Source of the DNA: Tenacibaculum sp. Bg11-29
GTDB taxonomy: Bacteria > Bacteroidota > Bacteroidia > Flavobacteriales > Flavobacteriaceae
Assembly: GCF_002836595.1 (NCBI RefSeq)
Contig: NZ_PJBB01000003.1
Coordinates: 744,001 to 808,000, forward strand
Direction of reading: 5' to 3'
DNA length: 64,000 nucleotides
Numbering within the stretch: the stretch's first letter is position 1; every line of letters begins with the position of its first letter. Both the position numbers and the translations under genes were made by a program. Of this stretch, positions 17,462-28,440 are shown piece after piece. The notes beneath the pieces are model-generated. The model worked only from the letters and a program-made list of their open reading frames with translations, did no database searches and was not told the origin of the DNA.

Positions 17462-19254
17462 TCTTTTTCTTTTTGATAAAATTTGTGTATCTTTTGAGCT
17501 CTTGAGAGCCCCACTATTTCTTTTAACTCATCAAAGGTAGCCTCTTTAACTCGTTTAGCAGATTTAAACTTACGCAATAGATTAGTTATTGTCTGATTTC
17601 CAATATCAGGAATCTGTTCTAATTCTGACTGAATAGCACTTTTACTTCGCTTATTTCTATGAAAGGTAATTCCAAATCGGTGTGCTTCGTTACGTAAAAA
17701 TTGAATTATTTTTAAACTCTCTGATTTTTTATCTAAGTATAAAGGAATTGAGTCTCCTGGGTAATAAATTTCTTCTAAACGTTTAGCAATACCAATAATC
17801 GCAATCTTTCCTCGCAAACCTAAAACATCCAAACTTTTTAACGCCGACGACAATTGCCCTTTTCCTCCATCAATTACAATTAACTGAGGCAATGGTTCTT
17901 TTTCTTCTAACAATCGTTTGTAGCGACGAAAAACAACCTCTTCCATAGAGGCAAAATCATCTGGTCCTTCTACCGTTTTAATATTGTAATGACGATACTC
18001 TTTTTTACTAGGTTTACCGTCTTTAAAAACTACACAAGCTGCCACAGGATGCGTTCCTTGAATATTTGAATTATCAAAACATTCAATATGGCGAGGCTCT
18101 TCATGCAAACGCAAATCTTTTTGCATTTGGCTCATAATTCGTTTTACATGACGCTCTGGATCAACAATTTTAATTTGTTTAAATTGCTCCATACGGTAAT
18201 ACTTCGCATTACGTTCTGATAAATCAACAATCCTTTTTTTATCACCCAATTTAGGAATTGTAACTTTAATGCTTTCTCCTAAATTCACTTTAAAAGGAAC
18301 ATATACTTCTCTTGATAATGAATTAAATCGATTACGTGTTTCTACAATAAACAACTCTAATAATTGCTTATCTGTCTCTTCTAATTTCTTTTTTATTTCT
18401 GTCGTATATGATTGTACTATTGATCCATTCATTACTTTAAAAAAATTAGCGTAACCATGAGTATCATCAGAAATAATAGAAAACACATCTACATTGTTTA
18501 TTGACGGGTTTACAATTGTTGATTTTGCTTGATAATTTTGTAACGACGCTAATTTATCTTTAATTTTTTGTGCTTCTTCAAATTTCATTTGAGAAGCAAA
18601 ATCGAGCATTATATTTTGTAATTTCTCTAAACTTTCTTTAAAGTTTCCCTTAATAATACTTCTAATCGCTCGAATCTCATCTTGATAATTATCTTCGTGC
18701 TGGTATCCTTCACAAGGCCCTTTACAATTACCTAAATGGTATTCTAAACAGACTTTATATTTATCAGCATCAATTTTTTGCTGACTTAAATCGTATGTAC
18801 ATGTTCGTAGCGGATACAGTTCTTTTATTAAACCCAAAAGCGCATGTACCGTTTTCATATTGGTGTAGGGACCAAAATATTCCGAGCCATCTTTAATAAC
18901 TCTTCGGGTAGAAAACACACGTGGAAAACGTTCTTTTTTTATGCATATCCACGGGTATGATTTATCATCTTTTAATAAAACATTATAACGCGGTTTGTAT
19001 TTCTTAATTAAGTTGTTTTCAAGTAACAAAGCATCCGTTTCTGTATCAACAACTACATGCTCAATACGAACAATTTTTTTTACTAAAATTCTCGTTTTTC
19101 CATTCTCATGAGTTTTTGTAAAATAGGACGAAACTCGCTTCTTTAAATTTTTAGCTTTACCTACATAAATAATTACATCTTCCTTATCAAAATATTGATA
19201 AACTCCGGGTAAATTAGGTAAGGTTTTTATTTGAAGTTCTAATGATGTTGGCAT
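17458..19254 (-). CDS. uvrC: Excinuclease ABC subunit C
   Basis: 598 residues from the ATG at 19254 (MPTSLELQIKTLPNLPGVYQ), chosen over an upstream in-frame ATG because the family starts here. GIY-YIG domain with IIYVGKAKNLKKR, a UvrB-binding UVR motif (MKFEEAQKIKDKLASL), the RNase H-like C-terminal nuclease (HIECFDNSNIQGTHPVAACV, VIDGGKGQLSSAL) and terminal HhH motifs (IPDIGNQTITNLLRKF). It makes both incisions in nucleotide excision repair. Co-transcribed with the patatin gene, an arrangement without clear functional meaning. Confidence 0.95.
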   Translation of the reverse strand: MPTSLELQIKTLPNLPGVYQYFDKEDVIIYVGKAKNLKKRVSSYFTKTHENGKTRILVKKIVRIEHVVVDTETDALLLENNLIKKYKPRYNVLLKDDKSYPWICIKKERFPRVFSTRRVIKDGSEYFGPYTNMKTVHALLGLIKELYPLRTCTYDLSQQKIDADKYKVCLEYHLGNCKGPCEGYQHEDNYQDEIRAIRSIIKGNFKESLEKLQNIMLDFASQMKFEEAQKIKDKLASLQNYQAKSTIVNPSINNVDVFSIISDDTHGYANFFKVMNGSIVQSYTTEIKKKLEETDKQLLELFIVETRNRFNSLSREVYVPFKVNLGESIKVTIPKLGDKKRIVDLSERNAKYYRMEQFKQIKIVDPERHVKRIMSQMQKDLRLHEEPRHIECFDNSNIQGTHPVAACVVFKDGKPSKKEYRHYNIKTVEGPDDFASMEEVVFRRYKRLLEEKEPLPQLIVIDGGKGQLSSALKSLDVLGLRGKIAIIGIAKRLEEIYYPGDSIPLYLDKKSESLKIIQFLRNEAHRFGITFHRNKRSKSAIQSELEQIPDIGNQTITNLLRKFKSAKRVKEATFDELKEIVGLSRAQKIHKFYQKEKE

Positions 19255-19329
19255 ACAACGAAAATACAATTTTATACAGATAGTTCAATTGCTATATGTA
19301 CATTTACAAGAATATTTATTTACTACACA

Positions 19330-21099
19330 ATGCAACAACCTTTTCCTTTTTATAAAGAAGAAATAAACAACTTAAATAGTGAATTATTTAGTCTTAAAAA
19401 ACAATTAAGAACAACGAGTATTTTACGTCTTTTAACATTTTTAGGTATTTCATTTTCAATTTACCTGGCTATTACAAAAGCTAATTTATTTTTTGGTATT
19501 AGTTTTATTTTAATAATCTTTTTTGTTTATTTAATAATAAAACACACCCAATTACAACAACAAAAAAGACTTACGGATGCTAAACTGACTATTAATAAAA
19601 CTGAAGTTGATGTTTTAGAGGGAAGATACACACATTTAGATGATGGAAAAGAGTTTATAAACCCAGAACATTATTTTAGTAATGATATAGATTTGTTTGG
19701 TATCGGTTCATTCTTTCAATATACAAACAGAACTGCTACAAGCGAAGGAAAAAAATTATTAGCTAGTACTTTAACAAGCAACGATATTCATGCTATAGAA
19801 GAAAGACAAGAAGTTGTAAAAGAACTGGCTTTAAAAGCAAAATGGCGTCAACATTTTACTGCTGTTGCTAGTTTAATACAAACAAAAACATCAATACCGG
19901 TTATTGTAAATTGGGTGCATTCTTATCAACAAAAACTACCTCCTTTTTTAATACTATTTTCGTATGTTTTTTCAGTAACATCACTTGCTTTAATTGGTTT
20001 ACTTAGTTTTAGTATTATTCCTTTCTCAGTTGTATTAATCTGTTTTTTTATCGGCTTATCTATTACCGCATTTTATATTAAAAACACACAAGAATTAGCT
20101 ACAGAAACAACTAGAGCTAAAGAAACATTTAATCAATATTATCAATTATTAGCCCAAATAGAAAATGAAGAATTCACAAATTCAACATTAAAAAACAAAC
20201 AGAAAAAAATTGAACAAGAAAACAAAAAAGCATCTACCATATTTCAAGAATTTTCTAAAAACCTAGATGCTTTCGACCAACGAAATAATATGATTATTAT
20301 GATATTTGGTAACGGACTTTTTCTTTGGGATATTCGCAGTGCTATTAAAATAGAAAAATGGATTTCAACTTACAAAAACACTGTAGAAGAATGGTTTAGT
20401 GTTGTTTCTTATTTCGATGCACAAAATTCCTTAGCAAATTTCGTTTTCAATAAACCAGCATATATTTTCCCTACTATAACTAAAGAAAAAGCAGTTTTAA
20501 ATGCTGTAAACCTAGGACACCCTTTATTAGATGCTACAAAAAGAATAGATAATGATTTTATAATAGATAATGAACATTTTTTTATCGTTACAGGAGCAAA
20601 TATGGCTGGGAAGAGTACTTTTTTAAGAGCTGTTTCATTAGCGATTGTAATGTCTAATACTGGCTTGCCAATTTGTGCTGAAAAAGCAATATACAATCCT
20701 ACAAAACTAATTACTAGTATGCGAACTTCTGATTCGTTAAGTGATGATGAATCGTATTTTTATGCTGAATTAAAACGTTTAAAATTTATAGTAAACGAAA
20801 TTAAAACAGAGAATTATTTTATCATTTTAGATGAAATTTTAAAAGGAACAAATAGCAAGGATAAAGCAATTGGTTCAAAAAAATTCGTTGAAAAGCTCAA
20901 TAAATCAAAATCTACAGGAATTATTGCTACGCACGATGTAAGTTTATGTGATTTAGCGAAAGAATATTCGACTATTAAAAATTATTATTTTGATGCCGAA
21001 ATTATAGATGATGAATTGCATTTTGATTATAAAATGAAAAATGGAGTTTGTAAAAACATGAATGCTTCCTTTTTACTACAAAAAATGGAAATTATTTAG
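19330..21099 (+). CDS. Membrane-anchored MutS-like ATPase
   Basis: 589 residues. The N-terminal half holds two pairs of hydrophobic helices (about residues 33-72 and 205-250). They bracket a soluble stretch with a MutS-core-like helical region (YFSNDIDLFGIGSFFQYTNRTATSEGKKLL). The C-terminal third is a MutS domain V ATPase: Walker A GANMAGKSTFLRA near residue 420, SMRTSDSLSDDESYFYAE, Walker B FIILDEILKGTNSKDK, and IIATHDVSLCDL. There is no mismatch-recognition domain, so it is unlikely to be mismatch repair. The family is found in Bacteroidota; function unknown. It is divergent from uvrC with 75 bases between. Confidence 0.82.
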   Translation: MQQPFPFYKEEINNLNSELFSLKKQLRTTSILRLLTFLGISFSIYLAITKANLFFGISFILIIFFVYLIIKHTQLQQQKRLTDAKLTINKTEVDVLEGRYTHLDDGKEFINPEHYFSNDIDLFGIGSFFQYTNRTATSEGKKLLASTLTSNDIHAIEERQEVVKELALKAKWRQHFTAVASLIQTKTSIPVIVNWVHSYQQKLPPFLILFSYVFSVTSLALIGLLSFSIIPFSVVLICFFIGLSITAFYIKNTQELATETTRAKETFNQYYQLLAQIENEEFTNSTLKNKQKKIEQENKKASTIFQEFSKNLDAFDQRNNMIIMIFGNGLFLWDIRSAIKIEKWISTYKNTVEEWFSVVSYFDAQNSLANFVFNKPAYIFPTITKEKAVLNAVNLGHPLLDATKRIDNDFIIDNEHFFIVTGANMAGKSTFLRAVSLAIVMSNTGLPICAEKAIYNPTKLITSMRTSDSLSDDESYFYAELKRLKFIVNEIKTENYFIILDEILKGTNSKDKAIGSKKFVEKLNKSKSTGIIATHDVSLCDLAKEYSTIKNYYFDAEIIDDELHFDYKMKNGVCKNMNASFLLQKMEII

Positions 21100-21156
21100 G
21101 TGTTTATTTCTAGTAAACTATGATAAATGGCAGGAAATAGTTGAATCATTAAACCG

Positions 21157-21164
21157 TATCTTTG
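21157..21164 (+). promoter_or_regulatory. -7 promoter element (TATCTTTG) of moaA, almost touching the ATG
   Basis: Exact TAnnTTTG match ending only 4 bases before the moaA ATG, so the transcript would begin at or within a base or two of the start codon (leaderless or nearly so). Confidence 0.6.
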
Positions 21165-21168
21165 TTAT

Positions 21169-22161
21169 ATGAGTAAACTTATTGATAATTTTGGTAGACA
21201 AATCAGCTATGTTCGACTAGCTGTAACAGATCGCTGTAACCTTCGTTGCCAGTATTGTATGCCTGCTCATGGTATTGATATTGTTCCTAGAAAAGAATTG
21301 CTCACCTACAAAGAAATGTACCGTCTTATTCGTGTACTTACCGAGTTGGGGGTTAACAAAGTTCGCTTAACAGGTGGTGAGCCTTTTGCTCGTAAAGATT
21401 TTATGTCGTTTTTAGAAATGTTGTCTTATAACGATTTGTTAGAGGAGATTAATATTACCACAAACGGAGCATTAGTTTCTAAACATATACAAACGCTCGA
21501 AAAGCTAGAAAAAGTTAAAAACATCAATTTAAGTATTGATAGTTTACATGCTGATAAATTTGCTGAGATTACACGTCGAGATGTATTTACCGAAGTATAT
21601 AAAACTTTTGAATTACTAGAACAAAGCTCATTGAATTTAAAGCTAAATGTTGTCGTGCAATCTGGTTTTAACACCAATGAAATTAATAATTTTGTTGGTT
21701 TAACAAAAGATAAAAATATTGCTGTTCGTTTTATTGAAGAAATGCCTTTTAACGGAAAAGGACAACGAGAAATTAAAGAAAACTGGAATTACAACAAGAT
21801 TATAGAAGAAATAAAATCTAAATACACCGTAGAAAATATAATCTCAGAAAAATCATCTACTTCACGTAATTTTTCAATAGAAAACCATCAAGGAACTGTA
21901 GGTATTATCCCTGCATTTACACGTACTATTTGTAACGATTGTAATCGAATTAGAGTTACCTCAACAGGTACTTTTAAAAACTGTTTGTTTGATGATGGCG
22001 TTTTTAACTTGCGCGACTTTATTCGTAACGGAGCAAGTAATGATGATTTAAAAGAGCTTTTTTTATCGCTCACAAAAGAAAAACCTGAAAACGGTTTTAT
22101 AGCAGAAGCAAATCGTAAAAAAGGAAGTGTTTCTGAAAGTATGAGTACTATTGGCGGGTAA
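21169..22161 (+). CDS. moaA: GTP 3',8-cyclase MoaA
   Basis: 330 residues. Radical-SAM enzyme for the first step of molybdenum-cofactor synthesis, acting with MoaC to give cyclic pyranopterin monophosphate. The SAM cluster motif is DRCNLRCQYC (Cys 23, 27, 30), with the SAM-binding TGGEPFARKD. The second cluster is CNDCNRIRVTSTGTFKNC near the C-terminus. The chain ends in the Gly-Gly tail (STIGG) that is needed for activity in the family. It heads the molybdopterin gene group. Confidence 0.95.
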   Translation: MSKLIDNFGRQISYVRLAVTDRCNLRCQYCMPAHGIDIVPRKELLTYKEMYRLIRVLTELGVNKVRLTGGEPFARKDFMSFLEMLSYNDLLEEINITTNGALVSKHIQTLEKLEKVKNINLSIDSLHADKFAEITRRDVFTEVYKTFELLEQSSLNLKLNVVVQSGFNTNEINNFVGLTKDKNIAVRFIEEMPFNGKGQREIKENWNYNKIIEEIKSKYTVENIISEKSSTSRNFSIENHQGTVGIIPAFTRTICNDCNRIRVTSTGTFKNCLFDDGVFNLRDFIRNGASNDDLKELFLSLTKEKPENGFIAEANRKKGSVSESMSTIGG

Positions 22162-22176
22162 ATATTATAATTTATA

Positions 22177-22443
22177 ATGAAACAACTACAAAACAAAAGG
22201 TTTAATATAAGTGCTATCATCTTAGCATCAATAATATCATCTTTTATATTTTTGTTTTTCCCACATTTTAGAATCTTTTACTACATACTATTTATGTTTC
22301 TATTAGCTCTTATAACCATAGGGTTATATCTAATATCATACAATATTAAGCAAACAAAAAAATACTCTTGGGTTATTTCTTTTCTAGGGATAACATACAT
22401 TCTTTTCTATGGGGTAAATTACCTTTTATATTATATAAAATGA
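22177..22443 (+). CDS. Small membrane protein inside the molybdenum-cofactor operon
   Basis: 88 residues with about three hydrophobic helices (around 11-30, 34-55, 65-86) and a basic N-terminus. No family recognised. It starts 16 bases after moaA and its TGA overlaps the moeA ATG (ATGA), so it is very probably translated as part of the operon. A membrane role in Mo-cofactor chemistry is not established; it may be a lineage-specific passenger. Confidence 0.65.
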   Translation: MKQLQNKRFNISAIILASIISSFIFLFFPHFRIFYYILFMFLLALITIGLYLISYNIKQTKKYSWVISFLGITYILFYGVNYLLYYIK

Positions 22444-23678
22444 CAATAGTACAAGAAGCAAAAAATATAATACTACAAAACACTTTAGATTTCGGAATTG
22501 AGCAAATTCCGTTTATGGAATCTGTCGGACGCGTTTTAAAAGAAACTATTGTTGCCGATAGAGATTTTCCCCCTTTCAATCGTGTTGCAATGGACGGAAT
22601 TGCAATTAACTACATCCGTTTTAAAAACGGGCAACAAAGTTTTAATATTGAAGGAATTCAACCTGCAGGAAGCAAGCAATTATCTATGCAAAGTTCAGAA
22701 AATTGCATTGAAGTAATGACAGGTGCTGTATTACCAAATAATTGTGATACCGTAATTAGATATGAAGACGTTACTATAAAAAATGGAATTGCAACTATTA
22801 CTGTTAATAGCATTAATGACAAGCAGAATATTCATACAAAAGGAAAAGACAAACAACAAGGTGATCTTTTAATTAAAGAGAATATCGTTATTTCTCCTGC
22901 AGAAATAGGAGTGATTGCTACTGTAGGAAAATCAACAATAAAAGTAGCAAAACAACCTAAGGTAATGATTGTATCTACTGGTGATGAACTCGTAGATGTA
23001 AACGAAATTCCTTTAGATTTTCAGATTAGAAGATCTAATGTATACACGCTAGTTTCATTATTAGGTAAATTAAACATTCCTTCAGAAACTGCCCACATAA
23101 CTGATAATAAAACTGTTCTAAAAGAAAAGATAGCAAGCTATTTACAAGAATATGATGTACTGTTATTTAGCGGAGCTGTAAGTAAAGGAAAATTTGATTT
23201 TTTGCCCGAAGTATTAGCTGAACTGGATGTAGAGAAACTGTTTCATAAAGTAGCACAACGTCCAGGCAAACCATTCTGGTTCGGCATCTCAGATGCTTTA
23301 AATATGAGTGGACAGGATGTTTATCAGGATAAAGGAAATAATAAGGCAATTGTCTTTGCTTTCCCCGGTAACCCAGTTTCTACTTTTGTAAACTGCTTAG
23401 TTTATTTCTATGCTTGGTATTATAAATCTGTAAATATAAAACAACATGAAGAAACTGCTATTTTAGCTAGTGACATTGTATTTAAGCCCAATTTAACATA
23501 CTTTTTACAAGTGAAATTAAGTTATCGTTTTGGACATTTAACAGCAACTCCAATAAAAGGAAATGGCTCAGGAGACTTGGCTAGCTTAGTAGAAGCAGAT
23601 GGATTTATAGAAATTCCCAAAACCGAACAAATTGAATTTAAATCAGGAGCTGTTTTTCCTGTAATTAGATATAAATAA
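22440..23678 (+). CDS. moeA: Molybdopterin molybdenumtransferase MoeA
   Basis: 412 residues from the ATG at 22440 (MTIVQEAKNIILQNTLDFG). Inserts molybdenum into adenylated molybdopterin. The motifs PFNRVAMDGIAI, VMTGAVLPNNCDTVIRYED, VSTGDELVD, LFSGAVSKGKFDF and AFPGNPVSTFV follow the expected order. The last 70 residues form the C-terminal beta-barrel domain. Translation is coupled by ATGA overlap to the small membrane protein gene. Confidence 0.95.
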   Translation: MTIVQEAKNIILQNTLDFGIEQIPFMESVGRVLKETIVADRDFPPFNRVAMDGIAINYIRFKNGQQSFNIEGIQPAGSKQLSMQSSENCIEVMTGAVLPNNCDTVIRYEDVTIKNGIATITVNSINDKQNIHTKGKDKQQGDLLIKENIVISPAEIGVIATVGKSTIKVAKQPKVMIVSTGDELVDVNEIPLDFQIRRSNVYTLVSLLGKLNIPSETAHITDNKTVLKEKIASYLQEYDVLLFSGAVSKGKFDFLPEVLAELDVEKLFHKVAQRPGKPFWFGISDALNMSGQDVYQDKGNNKAIVFAFPGNPVSTFVNCLVYFYAWYYKSVNIKQHEETAILASDIVFKPNLTYFLQVKLSYRFGHLTATPIKGNGSGDLASLVEADGFIEIPKTEQIEFKSGAVFPVIRYK

Positions 23679-23878
23679 CATATTTCGATATTAATTTGAT
23701 TTTCATATCGGGCATCAAATTCACTCGATGTGACAATATCATATTAAATTGAAATAACAATTCAGTATCATAATACAACTTGTCAGTTCGAGTGGTTTTA
23801 TTGAAATGGAAATAAAAGTGTATTGAGAACTCGTATTCTATCAAAATTTATTTTTAACTCACTTGATATAAAAATTAA
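23679..23878. other. Intergenic stretch with a decayed repeat-like sequence
   Basis: No gene found between moeA and moaC. Around 23779-23835 lies GTCAGTTCGAGTG with AGAACTCG 50 bases later, which looks like an old intergenic repeat. No further copy was noticed in this window. Confidence 0.4.
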
Positions 23879-24352
23879 ATGAACAATTTCACACACATAA
23901 ACGAAAAAAATCAACCTAAAATGGTTAATGTTTCTGATAAAAAAATCACGAAACGAACTGCTATTGCAAAAGCAACCATGTTTTTAGGTTCAGAAATTAT
24001 TTCTCACTTTAAGAATGAAGATTTAATTACTAAAAAAGGCCCCGTTTTTCAAACTGCTATTATTGCTGGTATTCAAGCTGTAAAAAAGACATCAGATATT
24101 ATTCCAATGTGTCACCCTTTATTAATTAACGGGGTAGACATTGATATAAACATCATTAACAACGAACATATAGAAGTTTTTTGTGAAGTTACTATCGAAG
24201 GGAAAACTGGTGTTGAAATGGAAGCTTTAACAGGTGCATCTGCAACATGTTTAACAATTTATGATATGTGCAAAGCTATCAGTCAAAAAATGATAATTAA
24301 AGACGTTAAATTAGTAGAGAAAACTGGAGGTAAGTCAGATATTAAAATCTAA
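23879..24352 (+). CDS. moaC: Cyclic pyranopterin monophosphate synthase MoaC
   Basis: 157 residues. Start NNFTHINEKNQPKMVNVSDK, the core KGPVFQTAIIAGIQAVKKTS, the active-site region PMCHPLLINGVDID and GKTGVEMEALTGASATCLTIYDMCKA are diagnostic. It converts the MoaA product to cyclic pyranopterin monophosphate. A 200-base gap separates it from moeA, so it may have its own promoter. Confidence 0.95.
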   Translation: MNNFTHINEKNQPKMVNVSDKKITKRTAIAKATMFLGSEIISHFKNEDLITKKGPVFQTAIIAGIQAVKKTSDIIPMCHPLLINGVDIDINIINNEHIEVFCEVTIEGKTGVEMEALTGASATCLTIYDMCKAISQKMIIKDVKLVEKTGGKSDIKI

Positions 24353-24407
24353 CCTCCCTACCCAAACAAGGTAATTTCAGATACTACAACTACTAAAAAA
24401 AGGCAAA

Positions 24408-25520
24408 ATGAAAAAACATCAAAAACATACAAATATTTCAAAAAAACACAGCGATAATTTTGCACCTAACGAAGTGGCTATTTTAGGAACAAAATGTGGT
24501 ATTATAGCTGATTTAGTCACTACCGTTTCTAATAAATTATCGAATTATAACCTTGGATATTTTGATGCTTCACACGCTAAAGATGTTCCGAAAAACACTT
24601 TCTCTACGTACACCTTTCATCATAAAGGAAATCTTCAAATAAACACAAATTCATCTATAAATAAATACGAACAGCGATTACAATTTTACAATCACGATTT
24701 CGTTTTTATTAATGGAAATCATTACCAAGGTGATAAACAAATTTTAATTTTAGATGATGAAAAAGAAGCTTCAGTAAAAAAACGTTTAGAGCAATTAACC
24801 AATATTCAGTTCATCATAAAATTAAATAAAGACACTCCATATTTTGATTGCTTAATAGAAAAATTCCCTAACATTAAAAACATAACTTCTTATACTATCG
24901 ATCAAATTGAAAAAATTACAAATCACATAAAAAGTTTAATTCAAGAACATATTGCGCCTATAAATGGTTTAGTGTTAATTGGTGGTAAAAGCACCCGAAT
25001 GGGAACTGACAAAGCCGAATTAAATTATTTTGGTAAAACTCAAAAAGAGCATGTAAAAGAGCTATTAGAAAAATGTTCATTACCTACTTTTTTTTCTATT
25101 CAGCAGCCCTCAGAAAAAGATAATGAAATTCATGATGTTTTTTTAAACTTAGGGCCATTTGGCGGAATTTGTTCTGCTTTTCAACAAAACCCTAATACTG
25201 CATGGTTAGTCATGGCTACAGATATTCCTTTTGTTAATGAAGAAATTATTAAACTTTTATTAGAAAATAGAGACCCTAGTAAAATAGCAACGACTATTAA
25301 AGGAAAAGAAAAAGAGTTTCCAGAGCCACTAATTACCATATACGAACCTAAGGCTTACGGAAAATTATTACAATATTTAGCACAAGGCTATTCTTGCCCT
25401 CGTAAAATGTTAATTAATTCTGATGTTAAAATTGTAGAAATTGATGATGATTTTATCAGAAACATTAACACTCCAGAAGAATTTGAAATTGCCTCAAAAG
25501 AGATTCAAAAGAATACATAA
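24408..25520 (+). CDS. mobA: MobA-type molybdenum cofactor guanylyltransferase with degenerate MobB-like N-terminus
   Basis: 370 residues in two parts. The C-terminal part (about 185-370) is a MobA nucleotidyltransferase: INGLVLIGGKSTRMGTDKAEL is the GTP-binding signature and WLVMATDIPFVN the metal-binding DxP region. The N-terminal part (about 20-180) can be laid over MobB by order of segments (AILGTKCGIIADLV, DFVFINGNHYQGDKQI, a closing helix). It lacks a GxxGxGKT P-loop, so it should not bind GTP as MobB does. The comparison with MobB is by eye. Attaches GMP to molybdopterin to make the dinucleotide cofactor. Confidence 0.82.
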   Translation: MKKHQKHTNISKKHSDNFAPNEVAILGTKCGIIADLVTTVSNKLSNYNLGYFDASHAKDVPKNTFSTYTFHHKGNLQINTNSSINKYEQRLQFYNHDFVFINGNHYQGDKQILILDDEKEASVKKRLEQLTNIQFIIKLNKDTPYFDCLIEKFPNIKNITSYTIDQIEKITNHIKSLIQEHIAPINGLVLIGGKSTRMGTDKAELNYFGKTQKEHVKELLEKCSLPTFFSIQQPSEKDNEIHDVFLNLGPFGGICSAFQQNPNTAWLVMATDIPFVNEEIIKLLLENRDPSKIATTIKGKEKEFPEPLITIYEPKAYGKLLQYLAQGYSCPRKMLINSDVKIVEIDDDFIRNINTPEEFEIASKEIQKNT

Positions 25521-25558
25521 GACTACTAAGATGTACTTCTAACTAATATAAATAATTA

Positions 25559-25595
25559 ACCTATATCACAATAAAATTTTTAATGTGATATAGGT
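25559..25595. terminator. Bidirectional terminator between mobA and katG
   Basis: ACCTATATCACA / TGTGATATAGGT, a perfect 12-bp inverted repeat with a 13-base AT-only loop between two convergent genes. Confidence 0.7.
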
Positions 25596-25615
25596 ATTAA
25601 ACACTAACTAATCTT

Positions 25616-27901
<2,286 letters not shown>

Positions 27902-27923
27902 TTAAATAGATTAAGTTATGCTA

Positions 27924-27931
27924 CAAACTTA
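27924..27931 (-). promoter_or_regulatory. -7 promoter element (TAAGTTTG) of katG
   Basis: Reverse-strand TAAGTTTG, exact consensus, 26 bases upstream of the katG ATG. Confidence 0.55.
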
Positions 27932-28200
27932 AATAAGATAAATAAATGATTTAATAATTTTTGATAGAAATAACTTATAGTTGTATGTTTTGAATATTCT
28001 TTTGATATCAAAGAAAAAGCATGAATTACAAAAATTAACAAACTACATCTTAGAAAGACTTTTTATTCTTTGCAATTGTAAAGTAAAAAATTGCATTCCA
28101 AATTTAGAGTTGCTACAAGATAGTTCAAAAATGATACTCTTTATAAGTCTGGAATATTCTCCAATAAATTTATTGGTATGTATTAAGATTAAACTATAAT
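27932..28200. other. AT-rich intergenic region without a convincing gene
   Basis: A 72-codon frame can be read at 27981-28199 (+), but its Cys/Ile/Leu/Lys-rich composition, lack of a recognisable motif and lack of upstream signals make it doubtful. It could be debris of an old gene. Nothing else is visible. Confidence 0.3.
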
Positions 28201-28202
28201 AA

Positions 28203-28231
28203 AAAAGCTTCAACCAGTTGTTGAAGCTTTT
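28203..28231. terminator. Bidirectional terminator downstream of tRNA-Leu
   Basis: AAAAGCTTCAAC / GTTGAAGCTTTT, a perfect 12-bp stem with a 5-base loop. On the reverse strand it ends in a T run just past the tRNA 3' end. Confidence 0.85.
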
Positions 28232-28235
28232 CTTG

Positions 28236-28317
28236 TACTCGAGGCGGGAATCGAACCCGCACGTCTTGCGACATTGGATTTTGAATCCAACGTGTCTACC
28301 AATTCCACCACTCGAGC
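28236..28317 (-). tRNA. tRNA-Leu (CAA)
   Basis: Reverse-strand cloverleaf of 82 nt: acceptor GCTCGAG pairs with CTCGAGT, anticodon stem TTGGA/TCCAA around loop TTCAAAA (anticodon CAA), a long variable arm as in class II tRNAs, and T-loop GGTTCGATTCC. The 3' CCA is not encoded. It stands alone between katG and prs. Confidence 0.95.
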
Positions 28318-28393
28318 ATTATTTAGGTTTGCAAAAATATAAAATATTTTAATTAATTCGATTAAAATAAGTTTTAAACTCTTAAAATAGTTT

Positions 28394-28401
28394 TACTTTT
28401 G
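28394..28401 (+). promoter_or_regulatory. -7 promoter element (TACTTTTG) of prs
   Basis: Exact TAnnTTTG match, 39 bases before the prs ATG; no good -33 TTG. Confidence 0.55.
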
Positions 28402-28440
28402 CCCTTTCAACAACACTAACTATAAATACCTTTTTTACAA

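Noticed and set aside
23779-23835. Intergenic GTCAGTTCGAG sequence as a regulatory site of moaC
   Set aside because: Looks like a decayed repeat; there is no promoter-like spacing to moaC and no second copy in the window to compare.
27981-28199. 72-codon frame between katG and tRNA-Leu
   Set aside because: No recognisable motif, no convincing start signals, odd composition; kept only as a comment on the region.
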